Positions 17,362 to 26,467 of a stretch of 64,000 nt of DNA are shown here, one piece after another. The position numbers were made by a program, and so were the translations under genes. The stretch comes from Corynebacterium minutissimum (GTDB lineage: Bacteria; Actinomycetota; Actinomycetes; Mycobacteriales; Mycobacteriaceae): the NCBI RefSeq assembly GCF_000805675.1, contig NZ_JSEF01000009.1, positions 20,236-84,235 on the forward strand. Reading direction: 5' to 3'. The number at the start of each line of letters is the position of its first letter. Positions within the stretch are counted from its first letter, which is position 1. The notes below the pieces were generated by a model. It saw only the letters and a list, made by a program, of their open reading frames with translations, was not told the DNA's origin and searched no databases.

Positions 17362-18432
17362 TTAAGGAATTCGCTTAGTCCAGGCTTCGGTGAGGAATTT
17401 GGTGTCGACGAGGCGGTGGGCGTCGGCAAGCGTGGCGTCGGAAAGCTCGGCCTCAACGGCACCGTAACGGGTGGCGAATTCGCGCGCCATAGTGTCAATA
17501 ATCTCCTCGCGCGGTACGCCGGTCTGTCGGCGCAGCGGATCGACGCGCTTCTTTGCACTGGCCAGGCCCTTGGATGAGACCTTGACCTTGCCGATGCGCA
17601 AGACCTCCAACATCTTGTCTGCATCGATGTCGTAGCTCATTGTGGTGTGGTGCAGCACCGCACCTTGGCGCCGCTTCTGGGCTGCGCCACCAATCTTGCC
17701 GCCGTCCGAGGTGATGTCGTTGATCGGCACATACCACGCATTCACGCCAAGCTTGCTCAATGCGGCGAGTACCCACTGGTCGAGGTACTCATAGCTGGCC
17801 TCGTAGGAATAGCCGGCCACGAGAGACTCCGGAGCGTATAGGGAATAAGTCACGCAGTTGCCGCCCTCCATAAACATGGCGCCACCGCCGGAGATACGGC
17901 GTACGGGGATGATGCCGTGCTTATCGACGCCTTCCTGATCGAGCTCATTGGAATAGGACTGGTATGAACCGAACACGACTGCCTTGTCTTCCCACTCCCA
18001 GAAGCGCAAGGTAGGGCCGCGCTTTCCCGTGGCTACCTCGTTGAGGAGGACCTCATCGAGCGCGACATTGACTGGAGTGGGGAGGGTGCCGGGTCGCAAG
18101 ATCTCCCACGAATGGTCGGTGAAATCGGTGGCGCCGGACAGCGCTCGCTTGATGGTCGTGGCGAGGTGCTGGGTGTCAAAACCGTGGAGGGAGACGGGTT
18201 CGTCGACGCGTTCCAGGGCGGAGTCGAGGCGGGATTGAATGTCGGCCGCACTCGAGGCGGTAGTGAGGCCGACGAGGGCTGGGCTGAGGGCGTCGTAGGC
18301 TTCTTCGGGTTCAAGGAAGAAGTCTCCAGAGATTGTGGCATTGCTAATGGTGTTGTCGGAGTCCACGTCGATATCGACGACGATGAGTTTGCCGCCGGGG
18401 ACCTTGAGTTCAAAGTGTTTATTAGTGCTCAT
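17362..18432 (-). CDS. lplA: Lipoate-protein ligase A family protein
   Basis: A 356-residue protein with an N-terminal accessory domain of about 95 residues (similar to the small LplA C-terminal domain, moved to the front) and a biotin/lipoate ligase catalytic domain from about 110. The catalytic part has the family motif RRISGGGAMFMEGGN (about 195-209) and the active lysine in DGGKIGGAAQKRRQGAVLHHTTMSYD (about 270-295). It would activate and transfer lipoate (or octanoate) to E2 and GcvH lipoyl domains. I chose the ATG at 18432; the longer frame lies in intergenic DNA. A fused accessory domain order like this is known in actinobacterial and lactobacterial ligases, but specificity between lipoate and other acyl groups is not certain. 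Confidence 0.85.
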   Translation of the reverse strand: MSTNKHFELKVPGGKLIVVDIDVDSDNTISNATISGDFFLEPEEAYDALSPALVGLTTASSAADIQSRLDSALERVDEPVSLHGFDTQHLATTIKRALSGATDFTDHSWEILRPGTLPTPVNVALDEVLLNEVATGKRGPTLRFWEWEDKAVVFGSYQSYSNELDQEGVDKHGIIPVRRISGGGAMFMEGGNCVTYSLYAPESLVAGYSYEASYEYLDQWVLAALSKLGVNAWYVPINDITSDGGKIGGAAQKRRQGAVLHHTTMSYDIDADKMLEVLRIGKVKVSSKGLASAKKRVDPLRRQTGVPREEIIDTMAREFATRYGAVEAELSDATLADAHRLVDTKFLTEAWTKRIP

Positions 18433-18910
18433 GATGTTCAGGGTACCTAGAGGGGCAAAAGTGCACGCGTGGAAATAGACCTTTAATCCTATTCGGCGAG
18501 TGCGGGGGTACCGATGGTTTGTTGATATTTCCTGTGAAGGGGGTAGAGGTTTGCGTGGAAAGTGGACGTTGTTGCGAGAGTGGTAGAAGTGCACGTTGCC
18601 TAACTGTCATGTGGCGTAGCGATATTCTGTCGCTCCGTTTTCGACCGAGAGGGTGTATAAAACGGGCCACTATGGTGCATAAATGAGTGCGTTGCCTAAT
18701 CGTTATAGGTTGTGTGACCTGCGATAAGCGTGTGGAAACTGGTTAATTTGGGTCGCGGAGGTGGCGAGTTGTTGATTTGTCCGTATCGTGGAGGGCAGAG
18801 CAAACGAAATAGCAAATCGCTACCCCCCCAACCTTAGATTCGGGGGTGGCGGTCGGCTCGGCACGTTTGCCACCGATAGATAGACCATTTGTAGAAAGGT
18901 TTAAAGAACA
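18433..18910. other. 478-nt divergent intergenic region
   Basis: No convincing gene is seen here. It separates the leftward lipoate ligase gene from the rightward PRC-barrel gene and must hold both promoters; a TATAA box lies at 18656-18660. A hairpin CTACCCCC/GGGGGTGG (18820-18849, 8 bp with one G-T pair, C-rich loop) sits about 60 nt before the PRC-barrel start and may belong to its leader. An AGAAAGG site precedes the ATG at 18911. Confidence 0.5.
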
Positions 18911-19792
18911 ATGGGCAAGAACATCAAGGATCTTTTCGACGCAACCGCATACGACAAGGCTGGCGAGAAGCTTGGTTCCGTCAAGGAGGTCTTCGTTGAT
19001 GAGCAGACCGGTCAGCCGACCTTCGTTGAGGTCAACCACGGCCTGTTCGGCATGAACTCCAGCCTGGTTCCGCTCCGCGGCCACGACTTCAACGGTGATG
19101 AGCTCAAGCTCGCTTTCTCCAAGGACCGTATTGAGGGTGCTCCGGACTTCGACTCCGATAAGCCGCTGACCCCGGAGGCTCAGGCCGATATCTTTAAGCA
19201 CTACAACCTGGAAAACGTACAGGACGTCACCACCTACCGCGATGAGCGCACTGGCACCACCGGTGCAGGCGCTGCTGGCGCAGGCGTTGCAGGTGCTGGC
19301 GTTGCCGGTGCAGGCGCTCACGCCAACGACGAGACTGTGACCACCGAGCGCACCGCAACCACCAACCGCGATGCTGCCACCGACACCACCGCTGGTCACA
19401 ACCTGACCGACAACGACAACGAGCTCATCCGCTCCGAGGAGCGCCTGGACGTTAACAAGGAGCGCGTTTCTACCGGCGAGGCACGTCTGCGCAAGTACGT
19501 CGTGACCGACACCGAGACCGTTGAGGTTCCGGTTGAGCGCGAAGAGGTTCGCGTCGAGCGCACCCCGATCTCCGAGGCTGACGCCGCTAACTTCAACGGC
19601 AAGATCGGTGACAACGACACCGCAGAGGCTTCCGTCACCCTGCACGAGGAGCGCGTGAACGTTGACAAGAAGACCGTTCCGGTTGAGAAGGTCAACCTGT
19701 CCAAGGAGACGGTCAAGGACACCGAGACCCACACCGAGGAGCTGCGCAAGGAGCAGATCGACACCGACGGTATCACTGACACCCGCAAGTAA
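18911..19792 (+). CDS. PRC-barrel and DUF2382 domain stress protein
   Basis: A 293-residue soluble protein with an N-terminal PRC-barrel (about 5-85, starting IKDLFDATAYDKAGEKLGSVKEVFVDEQTG), a flexible linker made of short Gly/Ala repeats (about 115-140, repeated AGVAGAG units), and a C-terminal DUF2382 domain (about 170-275) with the signature EERLDVNKERVSTGEARLRKYVV, VPVEREEVRVERTPI and ETHTEELRKEQID. DUF2382 proteins (YsnF/AvaK type) are linked to general stress responses in other bacteria; no biochemical role is known to me. Codon use is strongly biased toward preferred codons, suggesting high expression. A strong terminator follows. The large open frame antisense to it is a codon-bias shadow. 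Confidence 0.92.
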   Translation: MGKNIKDLFDATAYDKAGEKLGSVKEVFVDEQTGQPTFVEVNHGLFGMNSSLVPLRGHDFNGDELKLAFSKDRIEGAPDFDSDKPLTPEAQADIFKHYNLENVQDVTTYRDERTGTTGAGAAGAGVAGAGVAGAGAHANDETVTTERTATTNRDAATDTTAGHNLTDNDNELIRSEERLDVNKERVSTGEARLRKYVVTDTETVEVPVEREEVRVERTPISEADAANFNGKIGDNDTAEASVTLHEERVNVDKKTVPVEKVNLSKETVKDTETHTEELRKEQIDTDGITDTRK

Positions 19793-19806
19793 ATCGGGCT
19801 AAACCC

Positions 19807-19838
19807 AAGGGCTTGGAGCGTGAAAGCTTCAGGCCCTT
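19807..19838 (+). terminator. Rho-independent terminator after the PRC-barrel gene
   Basis: The arms AAGGGCTTGGAGC and GCTTCAGGCCCTT pair around a short GTGAAA loop and are followed by a T-rich stretch (GTTGCTGTTTT). It stands 15 nt after the stop codon and separates this gene from the formate dehydrogenase operon. Confidence 0.75.
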
Positions 19839-19939
19839 GTTGCTGTTTTCTGTCCCTTTCAGGTCCCTGGTTGCGGTCCGTTCGCACCTGATTGAGGGCT
19901 GATCTAGAAAAAGCGAGAGAAAGACAGTAAATTTGAGGC

Positions 19940-22900
19940 ATGTCTCGATTTAGTCCGCTGAACTGGCCAGTCGTGCGCCAGATCCGCAACAAGGATGCCT
20001 TCGGTCGCGACTTGTCGACGCAGTCGGCAAAAAGCGAGGATCTTCGCGGCCGCACTGTCGACGCAGACCGCGTGGTGCAGTCGGTATGCCCCTACTGCGC
20101 GGTGGGCTGCTCCCAGCGCGTCTACGTGAAGGATGACCGCGTCATCCAGATTGAGGGCGACCCGGATTCCCCGATTTCCCGCGGCCGTTTGTGCCCGAAG
20201 GGCTCTGCCTCCGAACAGCTGATCAACTCCTCGTCGCGCGTTACCACGATTAAGTACCGTGCTCCCTATGCCACCGAGTGGCAAGAGCTCGATGAAGAAA
20301 CCGCGATGAACATGATCGCGGATCGCTTTGTAGAATCGCGAAAGAGGCATTGGGAGGACGTCGATAAGCAGGGGCGTCCCCTTAACCGCACCATGGGCAT
20401 TGCCGGATTGGGTGGTGCGACGCTGGACAATGAGGAGAACTACCTCATTAAGAAGCTGTTTACAGCAACCGGCGCGATTCAGGTTGAGAATCAGGCGCGC
20501 ATATGACACTCCGCCACCGTTCCTAGTCTAGGAACGTCGTTTGGCCGCGGCGGCGCAACCCAACCGCTGCAGGATATGGCGAATGCGGACTGCATCGTCA
20601 TCGAGGGTTCTAACATGGCCGAATGCCACCCCGTGGGTTTCCAGTGGGTTGTTGAAGCCAAGAAACGTGGTGCACGTATTATCCACGTGGATCCGCGCTA
20701 CACACGTACCTCTGCCTTTGCGAACCGCCACATTGGTATTCGCGGTGGCACGGACGTGGTACTGCTTGGTGCAATCATCAAGTATGTGCTGGACAATGAC
20801 CTGTATTTCCACGATTACGTGGTGAATTACACGAATGCAGCGTCCATTATTTCCTTCGATTTCCAAGACACGGAAGACCTTGAGGGTCTGTTCTCTGGTT
20901 ATGACTCGGAGACGGGCAAATATGTCACGGATTCGTGGCAGTACGTGCAGAAACCTGAAGGCTCCTCATGGAACGTGGAGAAGGATCCAACTCTTCAGGA
21001 CCCGAACACTGTCTTCCAGATTTTGAAGCGTCACTACTCGCGCTATACCCCGGAGTTGGTGGAGGAAACCTGCGGTATTTCGCAGGAGGATTTCCACTAC
21101 CTGGCTAACTCCATCGCGGAGAATTCCACGCCGGAACGCACGACCTGTTTTGCTTATGCACTGGGCTTTACCCAGCACACTTTGGGCGCTCAGTTCATCC
21201 GCACGGCGGCAATCTTGCAGCTGCTCATGGGTAACGTCGGGCGTCCGGGTTCGGGCATCATGGCGCTGCGTGGACACGCTTCGATTCAAGGATCGACGGA
21301 TATTCCAACGCTGTTCAACTCGTTGCCAGGCTACCTTCCCATGCCGCATGTGGACCAAGCGAACTGGAGCGAATACCTCGATTCCTTCCGCAAGGACGAC
21401 CAGAAGGGCTTCTGGCAGATAGGTGAAAACTATGCCGTGTCCTTGATGAAGTCCTACTGGGGCGACGCCGCCACTGAGGAAAACGAGTGGGGCTTTAACT
21501 TCATGCCGCGCTTGTCTGGTGCGCATTCGACGTACGAGACACTTCTCGCCATGCTGCGCAAGGAGGTGGAAGGCTACCTTGTCTTTGGCCAGAACCCTGC
21601 GGTTGCCCAGTCCAACGGTGGTATGCAGCGTCGCGGTCTAGCCTCGTTGAAGTGGCTGGTCGTGCGTGATTTCCAGGAGATTGAGACCGCATCCTTCTGG
21701 AAGGACTCCCCAGAAATCAAGAATGGCGAGCTTAAGACCGAAGAGATTGGCACTGAGGTCTTCCTCATGCCGGCAGCTACCCACGTGGAGAAGTCCGGTA
21801 CCTTTACCCAGACTCAGCGCATGGTGCAGTGGCGCTTCCAGGCGACCCCACCGCCGGGCCAAGCACGCAGTGAGGCGTGGTTCTTCTACCACTTGGGTAA
21901 GAAGATTAGGGAGCGCCTCGCGGACTCCACTGACCCGCGCGATCTGCCGATTAAGGCTGTGACGTGGGATTACACGGAGGACGAGCACGGCGACCCGAGC
22001 TCGGATGAGATCCTGCGTGAAATCAATGGCTACTACCTCGATGGGCCGAAGAAGGGCCAGCTCCTGCCGGCCTTCACAGAGATGCGTGCCGATGGCTCGA
22101 CGTCTGGCGGATGCTGGATTTACACCGGCGTGTACAAGGACGGCATCAACCATGCCGCGAAGAAGGTGCCGGGCTCCGAGCAGAACGAAGTTGCACTCGA
22201 CTGGGGCTGGGTCTGGCCGGCTAATCGCCGCATCCTGTACAACCGTGCCTCCGCGAAGCCGGATGGAACCCCATGGTCGGAGCGCAAGAAGTACGTGTGG
22301 TGGGATGAAGCGCAAGGCAGGTGGGTCGGCGACGACGTACCGGATTTCCCAGCCACGAAGCGCCCAGACTATGTTGCGCCCGTGGATGCCGTAGGCCCGG
22401 ATGCTCTTAACGGTGATGATCCATTCATCATGCAAGCAGACGGCCTGGGTTGGCTCTTTGCTCCCAAGGGGTTGTCCGATGGTCCGCTGCCGACTCACTA
22501 CGAGCCGCAGGAATCCCCGGTCACCAATGCGCTGTACAAGCAGCAGCAATCGCCAACTCGCCTGACCATTAAACGTGAGGACAACCTCTCGCGCCCGGAC
22601 CCAGGGGAGTACGGCGCGGACGTTTTCCCGTTTGTGTTCTCCACGTACCGTCTGACGGAGATGTACACCTCGGGTGCGATGTCGCGCCGTCTGCCGTTCT
22701 TGGCGGAGCTGCAGCCAGGTTTGTTCTGCGAGGTGGATAAGGACTTGGCAGCAAAGCGTGGCCTGGCCAACGGCGAGTGGGCCACCATCGTGTCGCCGCG
22801 TGGCGTCATCGAAGCGCAGGTTCTGGTGACTGATCGCATGGAGATGCTCACCATTAATCGTGAGGAGTTCCACCAGATTGGTCTGCCGTATCACTACGGA

Positions 22901-23212
22901 GAATCGGAGACGACCGATGTGGCTGGTGACGGTGCCAATGATCTGTTGGGCCTAACCCTGGAACCGAACGTGTTCATTCAGAACTCCAAGGTGGGTGCCT
23001 GCGATATTCAGCCGGGACGTCGCCCGCGTGGAGAAGCACGTGTCAAGCTATTGCGGGAGTACCAAGAAAGAGCCAACCTGACTGTGGAATCCGGCAACCA
23101 GGTTCTCGACGTCGGTGATGAATTCACCACTGAAGGACAGGCAACTGAGGACAACACCGGTGATGATTCCACCGCAGGCAACGTGGCTGATTACGAAGGC
23201 AAGGAGGGATAG
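19940..23212 (+). CDS. fdnG: Formate dehydrogenase alpha subunit, selenocysteine-containing (UGA at codon 189)
   Basis: This is a molybdopterin oxidoreductase of 1,090 residues that oxidises formate to CO2. The frame is interrupted only by TGA at 20504-20506; it continues in the same frame on both sides. The junction reads NQARI-U-HSATVPSLGTSFGRGG, exactly the conserved NQAR-U-H active-site context of FdnG/FdoG. The Fe-S motif is C50, C53, C57 and C85, followed by molybdopterin domains and a C-terminal dinucleotide-binding domain (about 970-1060). A SECIS hairpin lies just after the UGA, and selD, selC, selA and selB follow. No twin-arginine signal peptide is visible, unlike E. coli FdnG, so the catalytic site probably faces the cytoplasm. 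Automated callers would split it into two genes or call it broken. Confidence 0.96.
20513..20545 (+). promoter_or_regulatory. SECIS element for UGA recoding in the formate dehydrogenase mRNA
   Basis: Twelve nt after the UGA, GTTCCT (20519-20524) pairs with AGGAAC (20530-20535) around the loop AGTCT. GCCA (20513-20516) and TGGC (20542-20545) extend the stem. The E. coli fdhF SECIS has its apical hairpin about 11 nt after UGA with a GGUCU-containing loop, so spacing and loop sequence agree. This is the expected binding site of the winged-helix end of SelB. Confidence 0.85.
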
Positions 23213-23217
23213 ACACC

Positions 23218-24261
23218 GTGGCTAATGCATTAACGGAAAAAGCCGACAAGCACGGCTACGAGTCCTACCAGCGAATGGCCTTCTTTACCGATACCTCCAT
23301 TTGTATTGGATGTAAGGCCTGCGAGGTGGCGTGTAAAGAGTGGAACCGCAACCCAGTGGAGGGCTATGCGGTGACCGGTAACTCTTATGACAACACCGGT
23401 TCCTTAGGCGCAAACACGTGGCGTCACGTGGCGTTTGTTGAGCAGAACAACGAGCGCATTGAACAGGCACGTGAGGAGGGCCGCCAGCTCATCTCGCTGG
23501 GTATGCCGACGAGTAAAGCACCGACGACGCCACCAGATACCGACGACTTCCGCTGGCTCATGTCCTCCGATGTGTGCAAGCACTGCACCAACGCGGGCTG
23601 CCTCGATGTCTGCCCGACGGGTGCGTTGTTCCGTTCGGAGTTCGGCACAGTCGTGGTGCAGGATGACGTGTGCAATGGCTGCGGTACCTGTGTGGCCGGC
23701 TGCCCCTTCGGCGTGATTGAGCGCCGCGATGATGGAGGCGTCACGCTTAAAGCAGATAAGACAGCCACCGTGGACTATGAGGTACCTGATCACGCGGGCG
23801 TGAACGTGTTGGCCAAGCTCAAGCAGCTCAAGCCACAGGGCCCAGACCACGTGCCGGGACAGTCCATGCCTATTAAGAACCTCGGCGTGGCCCAGAAATG
23901 CACCATGTGTTACGACCGACTCAAGATTGGTGAACAGCCCGCCTGCGCGAAGACATGTCCTACGGATTCCATCCAGTTCGGACCCTATGAGGAGATGCTT
24001 GCTGCAGCGCAGGAACGCGTTCGCGTGCTGCACGAGCAAGGGCTTACTGAGGCACGTCTGTATGGAGCGAATAGCGAGGATGGCGTCGGCGGTACCGGTT
24101 CCATCTTCCTGCTGCTGGATTCGCCGGAGGTCTATGGTCTGCCGCCCGATCCTCGCGTGCCCACGGCAGACTTGCCGCAGATGTACAAGACCGCGGTGAA
24201 AGCCATCGGAGGAATGGCACTCGCCGTAGCAGGAGCATTCGTGATGGGAGGCCGCAAGTGA
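23218..24261 (+). CDS. Formate dehydrogenase beta subunit, four-cluster ferredoxin-like electron transfer protein
   Basis: A 347-residue iron-sulfur subunit that passes electrons from the alpha subunit to the membrane subunit. Four cysteine groups are visible: CIGCKACEVACKEWNRNP (about 25-42), CKHCTNAGCLDVCPTGALF (about 119-137), CNGCGTCVAGCPFGVI (about 155-170), and CTMCYDRLKIGEQPACAKTCP (about 228-248). A hydrophobic helix near the C-terminus (about 320-342) would anchor it to the membrane, as in FdnH. The GTG start, 5 nt after the alpha stop and preceded by GGAGG, gives a normal N-terminus. No Tat signal is seen, consistent with a cytoplasmic-side complex. Confidence 0.94.
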   Translation: MANALTEKADKHGYESYQRMAFFTDTSICIGCKACEVACKEWNRNPVEGYAVTGNSYDNTGSLGANTWRHVAFVEQNNERIEQAREEGRQLISLGMPTSKAPTTPPDTDDFRWLMSSDVCKHCTNAGCLDVCPTGALFRSEFGTVVVQDDVCNGCGTCVAGCPFGVIERRDDGGVTLKADKTATVDYEVPDHAGVNVLAKLKQLKPQGPDHVPGQSMPIKNLGVAQKCTMCYDRLKIGEQPACAKTCPTDSIQFGPYEEMLAAAQERVRVLHEQGLTEARLYGANSEDGVGGTGSIFLLLDSPEVYGLPPDPRVPTADLPQMYKTAVKAIGGMALAVAGAFVMGGRK

Positions 24262-25352
24262 GCGAGTTTGATGAGTACCGCCCGCCGCAAGAGCCACGTC
24301 GCTTTCGCGGCAAAAAAGGTGCTAAGAAGCGTAAGCGGGTAGGCGCTGGCGCCCAGGACGGCTCCAAAGAACAGCGCATGGCGGAGGACTTCGAGTTCAC
24401 TTCCTATTACGGCAAACCCGTGGTCAAGGCTCCGCCCTGGGAGTGGCCGATTGGTGGCTACCTCTTCCTTGGTGGCCTCGCGGGCGGTTCGGCTCTGCTG
24501 GCTACTGGTGCGCAGGCGACGGGTAATAAGGAATTGCGCCGTTCGACGAGGCTGACGGCCTTTTCGGCGGCGTCGGTAGGCTCGGTGTTCTTGATTCTGG
24601 ACTTGGGTCGCCCGGAGCGCCTCCTTAACATGTTCCGCGTGTTTAAGGTGACCTCACCGATGTCTATCGGCTCGTGGATTCTGGGGAGTTTCGCCTCGGC
24701 TGCCGCACTCCCTGCGGCTGTGGAAGCTGATGAACTGGTCGGGGGAGTGCTTCCCGCTAAGGTTCGGGGTCTCCTTGATAAGGCAGCTGGTCCGGCTGGC
24801 GTGGTGGCCGGAGTATTCGGTGGTCCGCTGGCCGGATACACCGCAGTCTTGCTGGCGAATACCTCGAATCCGACGTGGAATGATGCGAAGAAGCATCTGC
24901 CGTACGTGTTCGTGTCCTCAGCATCGGCAGCCGCATCAGGAGCTGCCATGGTGTTCACCCCAGTAGAGAGTGCCGCGCCCGCACGTGTTCTTGGCATGAC
25001 GGCCGCTGCGAGTGACCTGGTCGCCACGCGGTTTATGGAAGACAACATGGAGCCCGAGCCCAAGCGCCCGCTGCATGAGGGGATTCCAGGAAAGCTCATG
25101 AAGGCTTCCGAGGCGCTCATCGCAGCTGGCGGCGTGGGATCCGCAGTAGCGGCGCTGACGAAATCGCGGGCGGTAGCGGTAGTTTCGGGCCTAGCGCTGA
25201 TGGCGGGCTCAGCCTGCACACGTTTTGGCGTGCTTAACGCTGGATTGGAAGCGGTGAAGGATCCGTCGACGACCATCGGGCCGCAGAAGCGCCGCGCGGA
25301 GGCCCGCCGCAGGGCAGAGGGCCTGAAGCGCTCGACGGTGACTAGCGGATAG
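24258..25352 (+). CDS. Formate dehydrogenase membrane subunit, NrfD/PsrC type
   Basis: A 364-residue integral membrane protein of the NrfD/polysulfide reductase family rather than the cytochrome b556 FdnI type. A charged 50-residue lead rich in Arg/Lys precedes PWEWPIGGYLFLGGLAGGSALLATGAQ (about 75-100), the family's first helix pair; further helices cover about 105-330. NrfD-type subunits have no haem and exchange electrons with menaquinone. It starts at a GTG that overlaps the beta stop (GTGA), so the three subunits form one operon. The C-terminal end overlaps the convergent selD gene by 11 nt. Confidence 0.9.
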   Translation: MSEFDEYRPPQEPRRFRGKKGAKKRKRVGAGAQDGSKEQRMAEDFEFTSYYGKPVVKAPPWEWPIGGYLFLGGLAGGSALLATGAQATGNKELRRSTRLTAFSAASVGSVFLILDLGRPERLLNMFRVFKVTSPMSIGSWILGSFASAAALPAAVEADELVGGVLPAKVRGLLDKAAGPAGVVAGVFGGPLAGYTAVLLANTSNPTWNDAKKHLPYVFVSSASAAASGAAMVFTPVESAAPARVLGMTAAASDLVATRFMEDNMEPEPKRPLHEGIPGKLMKASEALIAAGGVGSAVAALTKSRAVAVVSGLALMAGSACTRFGVLNAGLEAVKDPSTTIGPQKRRAEARRRAEGLKRSTVTSG

Positions 25353-26316
25353 TAATCCCGGAGCCTTCCACGGTGCGGCCGATGACCGGGTAACCGGGAA
25401 CCTCGCCGATGACGAGCAGGCCGCCCGAGGTCTGGGCGTCGGCGAGGAAAACGAGGTCCTCCTCGCTGAGCTCGGTGTCGAGGTGGGAGCGTACCCACTC
25501 CAGGTTGCGGCGCGAGCCGCCCGGGATGAACCCTTCTGCCAGGGCTTCCTTCGCGCCCTCAACGGCAGGAACAGCGGAGAAGTCGAGCTCCGCACCGATT
25601 CCGGAGGCACGGCACATCTTGTAGAGGTGCCCCAACAGTCCGAAGCCGGTGACGTCGGTGGCGGCACGTACCCCGGCTGCTACCGCGGCAGCGGCCGCAT
25701 CGCGGTTCAGCGTGGTCATAGAGTCCACCGCGGCCTGGGAGACCTCGCCGGTGGCCTTGTGTTTATTGTTGAGGATGCCCACGCCAATCGGCTTGGTCAG
25801 CGTGATGGGAAGCCCGGCCTCGGCGGCGTCGTTGCGCAAGATTTTGTCCGGGTGGACGATGCCCGTGGCCGCCAAACCATAGGTGGGTTCCGGAGCAGTG
25901 ATGGAGTGACCACCGGTGATGGAGATGCCGGCTTGAGATGCCACGTCCATTCCACCGCGCAGGACCTCGCGCAAAATGTCGAGGCCAAGCACCTCGCGCG
26001 GCCAGCCGACGAGGTTGATGGCGGTAATGGGGGTGCCGCCCATGGCGTAGACGTCGGAAAGCGCATTGGCAGCGGCGACACGGCCCCAGTCGTATGGATC
26101 GTTGAGCATCGGCGTGAAGAAGTCCGCGGTAGAGATGACCGCGAGACCATCTGGGATGCGCACGGCGGAGGCATCGTCGCCGTCGTCAAGCCCGACCAAC
26201 ACGTTGGGGTCTGCGGTGCCCACGAGTCCCTCAACGGCAGACTCGAGTTCGCCCGGGGGAATCTTGCATGCACAGCCGCCACCGGCGGCAAAGGACGTTA
26301 GTTTAATGTCAGTCAT
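25342..26316 (-). CDS. selD: Selenide, water dikinase (selenophosphate synthetase)
   Basis: A 324-residue enzyme that makes selenophosphate from selenide and ATP for SelA. The N-terminal active-site motif reads FAAGGGCACKIPPGEL, with C15, C17 and K18 matching Cys17, Cys19 and Lys20 of E. coli SelD. The ATP-binding stretches STADFFTPMLNDPYDWGRVAAANALSDVYAMGG and GGHSITAPEPTYGLAATGIV are present in order, and DVTGFGLLGHLYKM lies at about 220. I chose the ATG at 26316, ten codons or so from the catalytic Cys as in relatives. It faces the fdh operon and diverges from the tRNA-Sec/selA/selB unit. Confidence 0.95.
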   Translation of the reverse strand: MTDIKLTSFAAGGGCACKIPPGELESAVEGLVGTADPNVLVGLDDGDDASAVRIPDGLAVISTADFFTPMLNDPYDWGRVAAANALSDVYAMGGTPITAINLVGWPREVLGLDILREVLRGGMDVASQAGISITGGHSITAPEPTYGLAATGIVHPDKILRNDAAEAGLPITLTKPIGVGILNNKHKATGEVSQAAVDSMTTLNRDAAAAAVAAGVRAATDVTGFGLLGHLYKMCRASGIGAELDFSAVPAVEGAKEALAEGFIPGGSRRNLEWVRSHLDTELSEEDLVFLADAQTSGGLLVIGEVPGYPVIGRTVEGSGITIR

Positions 26317-26351
26317 AAGTACTACTTTAGCCACGTGTAAGGTGAGCAGGC

Positions 26352-26446
26352 GGAGGCGTACGTGTCCTGGTGGGCGCCCCGGTCTTCAAAACCGGTGAGG
26401 CCGAGCATCTCGGTCTGGCAGGTTCGATTCCTGTCCGTCTCCGCCA
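26352..26446 (+). tRNA. selC: tRNA-Sec (anticodon TCA), CCA encoded
   Basis: Ninety-five nt, the same length as E. coli tRNA-Sec. The anticodon stem CCGGT/ACCGG (26379-26395) holds the loop CTTCAAA with anticodon TCA at 26386-26388. The D-stem is an elongated GTGTCC/GGGCGC with a 4-nt loop. The long variable arm pairs AGGCCGAG with CTCGGTCT over 8 bp. The T-stem/loop is GCAGG-TTCGATT-CCTGT. The acceptor GGAGGCGT/CCGTCTCC pairs over seven positions with a U-C clash at the eighth; discriminator G and CCA follow. It lies 22 nt before selA. Confidence 0.95.
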
Positions 26447-26467
26447 TCCGCGCAGCTAGGAGGACCC

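Noticed and set aside
18820..18849. 6C RNA
   Set aside because: A C-run hairpin is present but the twin CCCCCC hairpins of the 6C motif are not.
18743..19732. 329-residue leftward open frame opposite the PRC-barrel gene
   Set aside because: It is antisense to a gene with strong codon bias; Val/Leu/Gly-rich translation is typical of such shadows and it lacks a start site.
20504..20506. In-frame stop that would make the formate dehydrogenase alpha gene a pseudogene or two genes
   Set aside because: The frame resumes without shift, the flanking residues match the Sec site, and a SECIS and all sel genes are adjacent.
21638..22894. 418-residue leftward open frame opposite the fdnG gene
   Set aside because: Entirely antisense to a well-supported gene, Arg/His-rich, no family motif.
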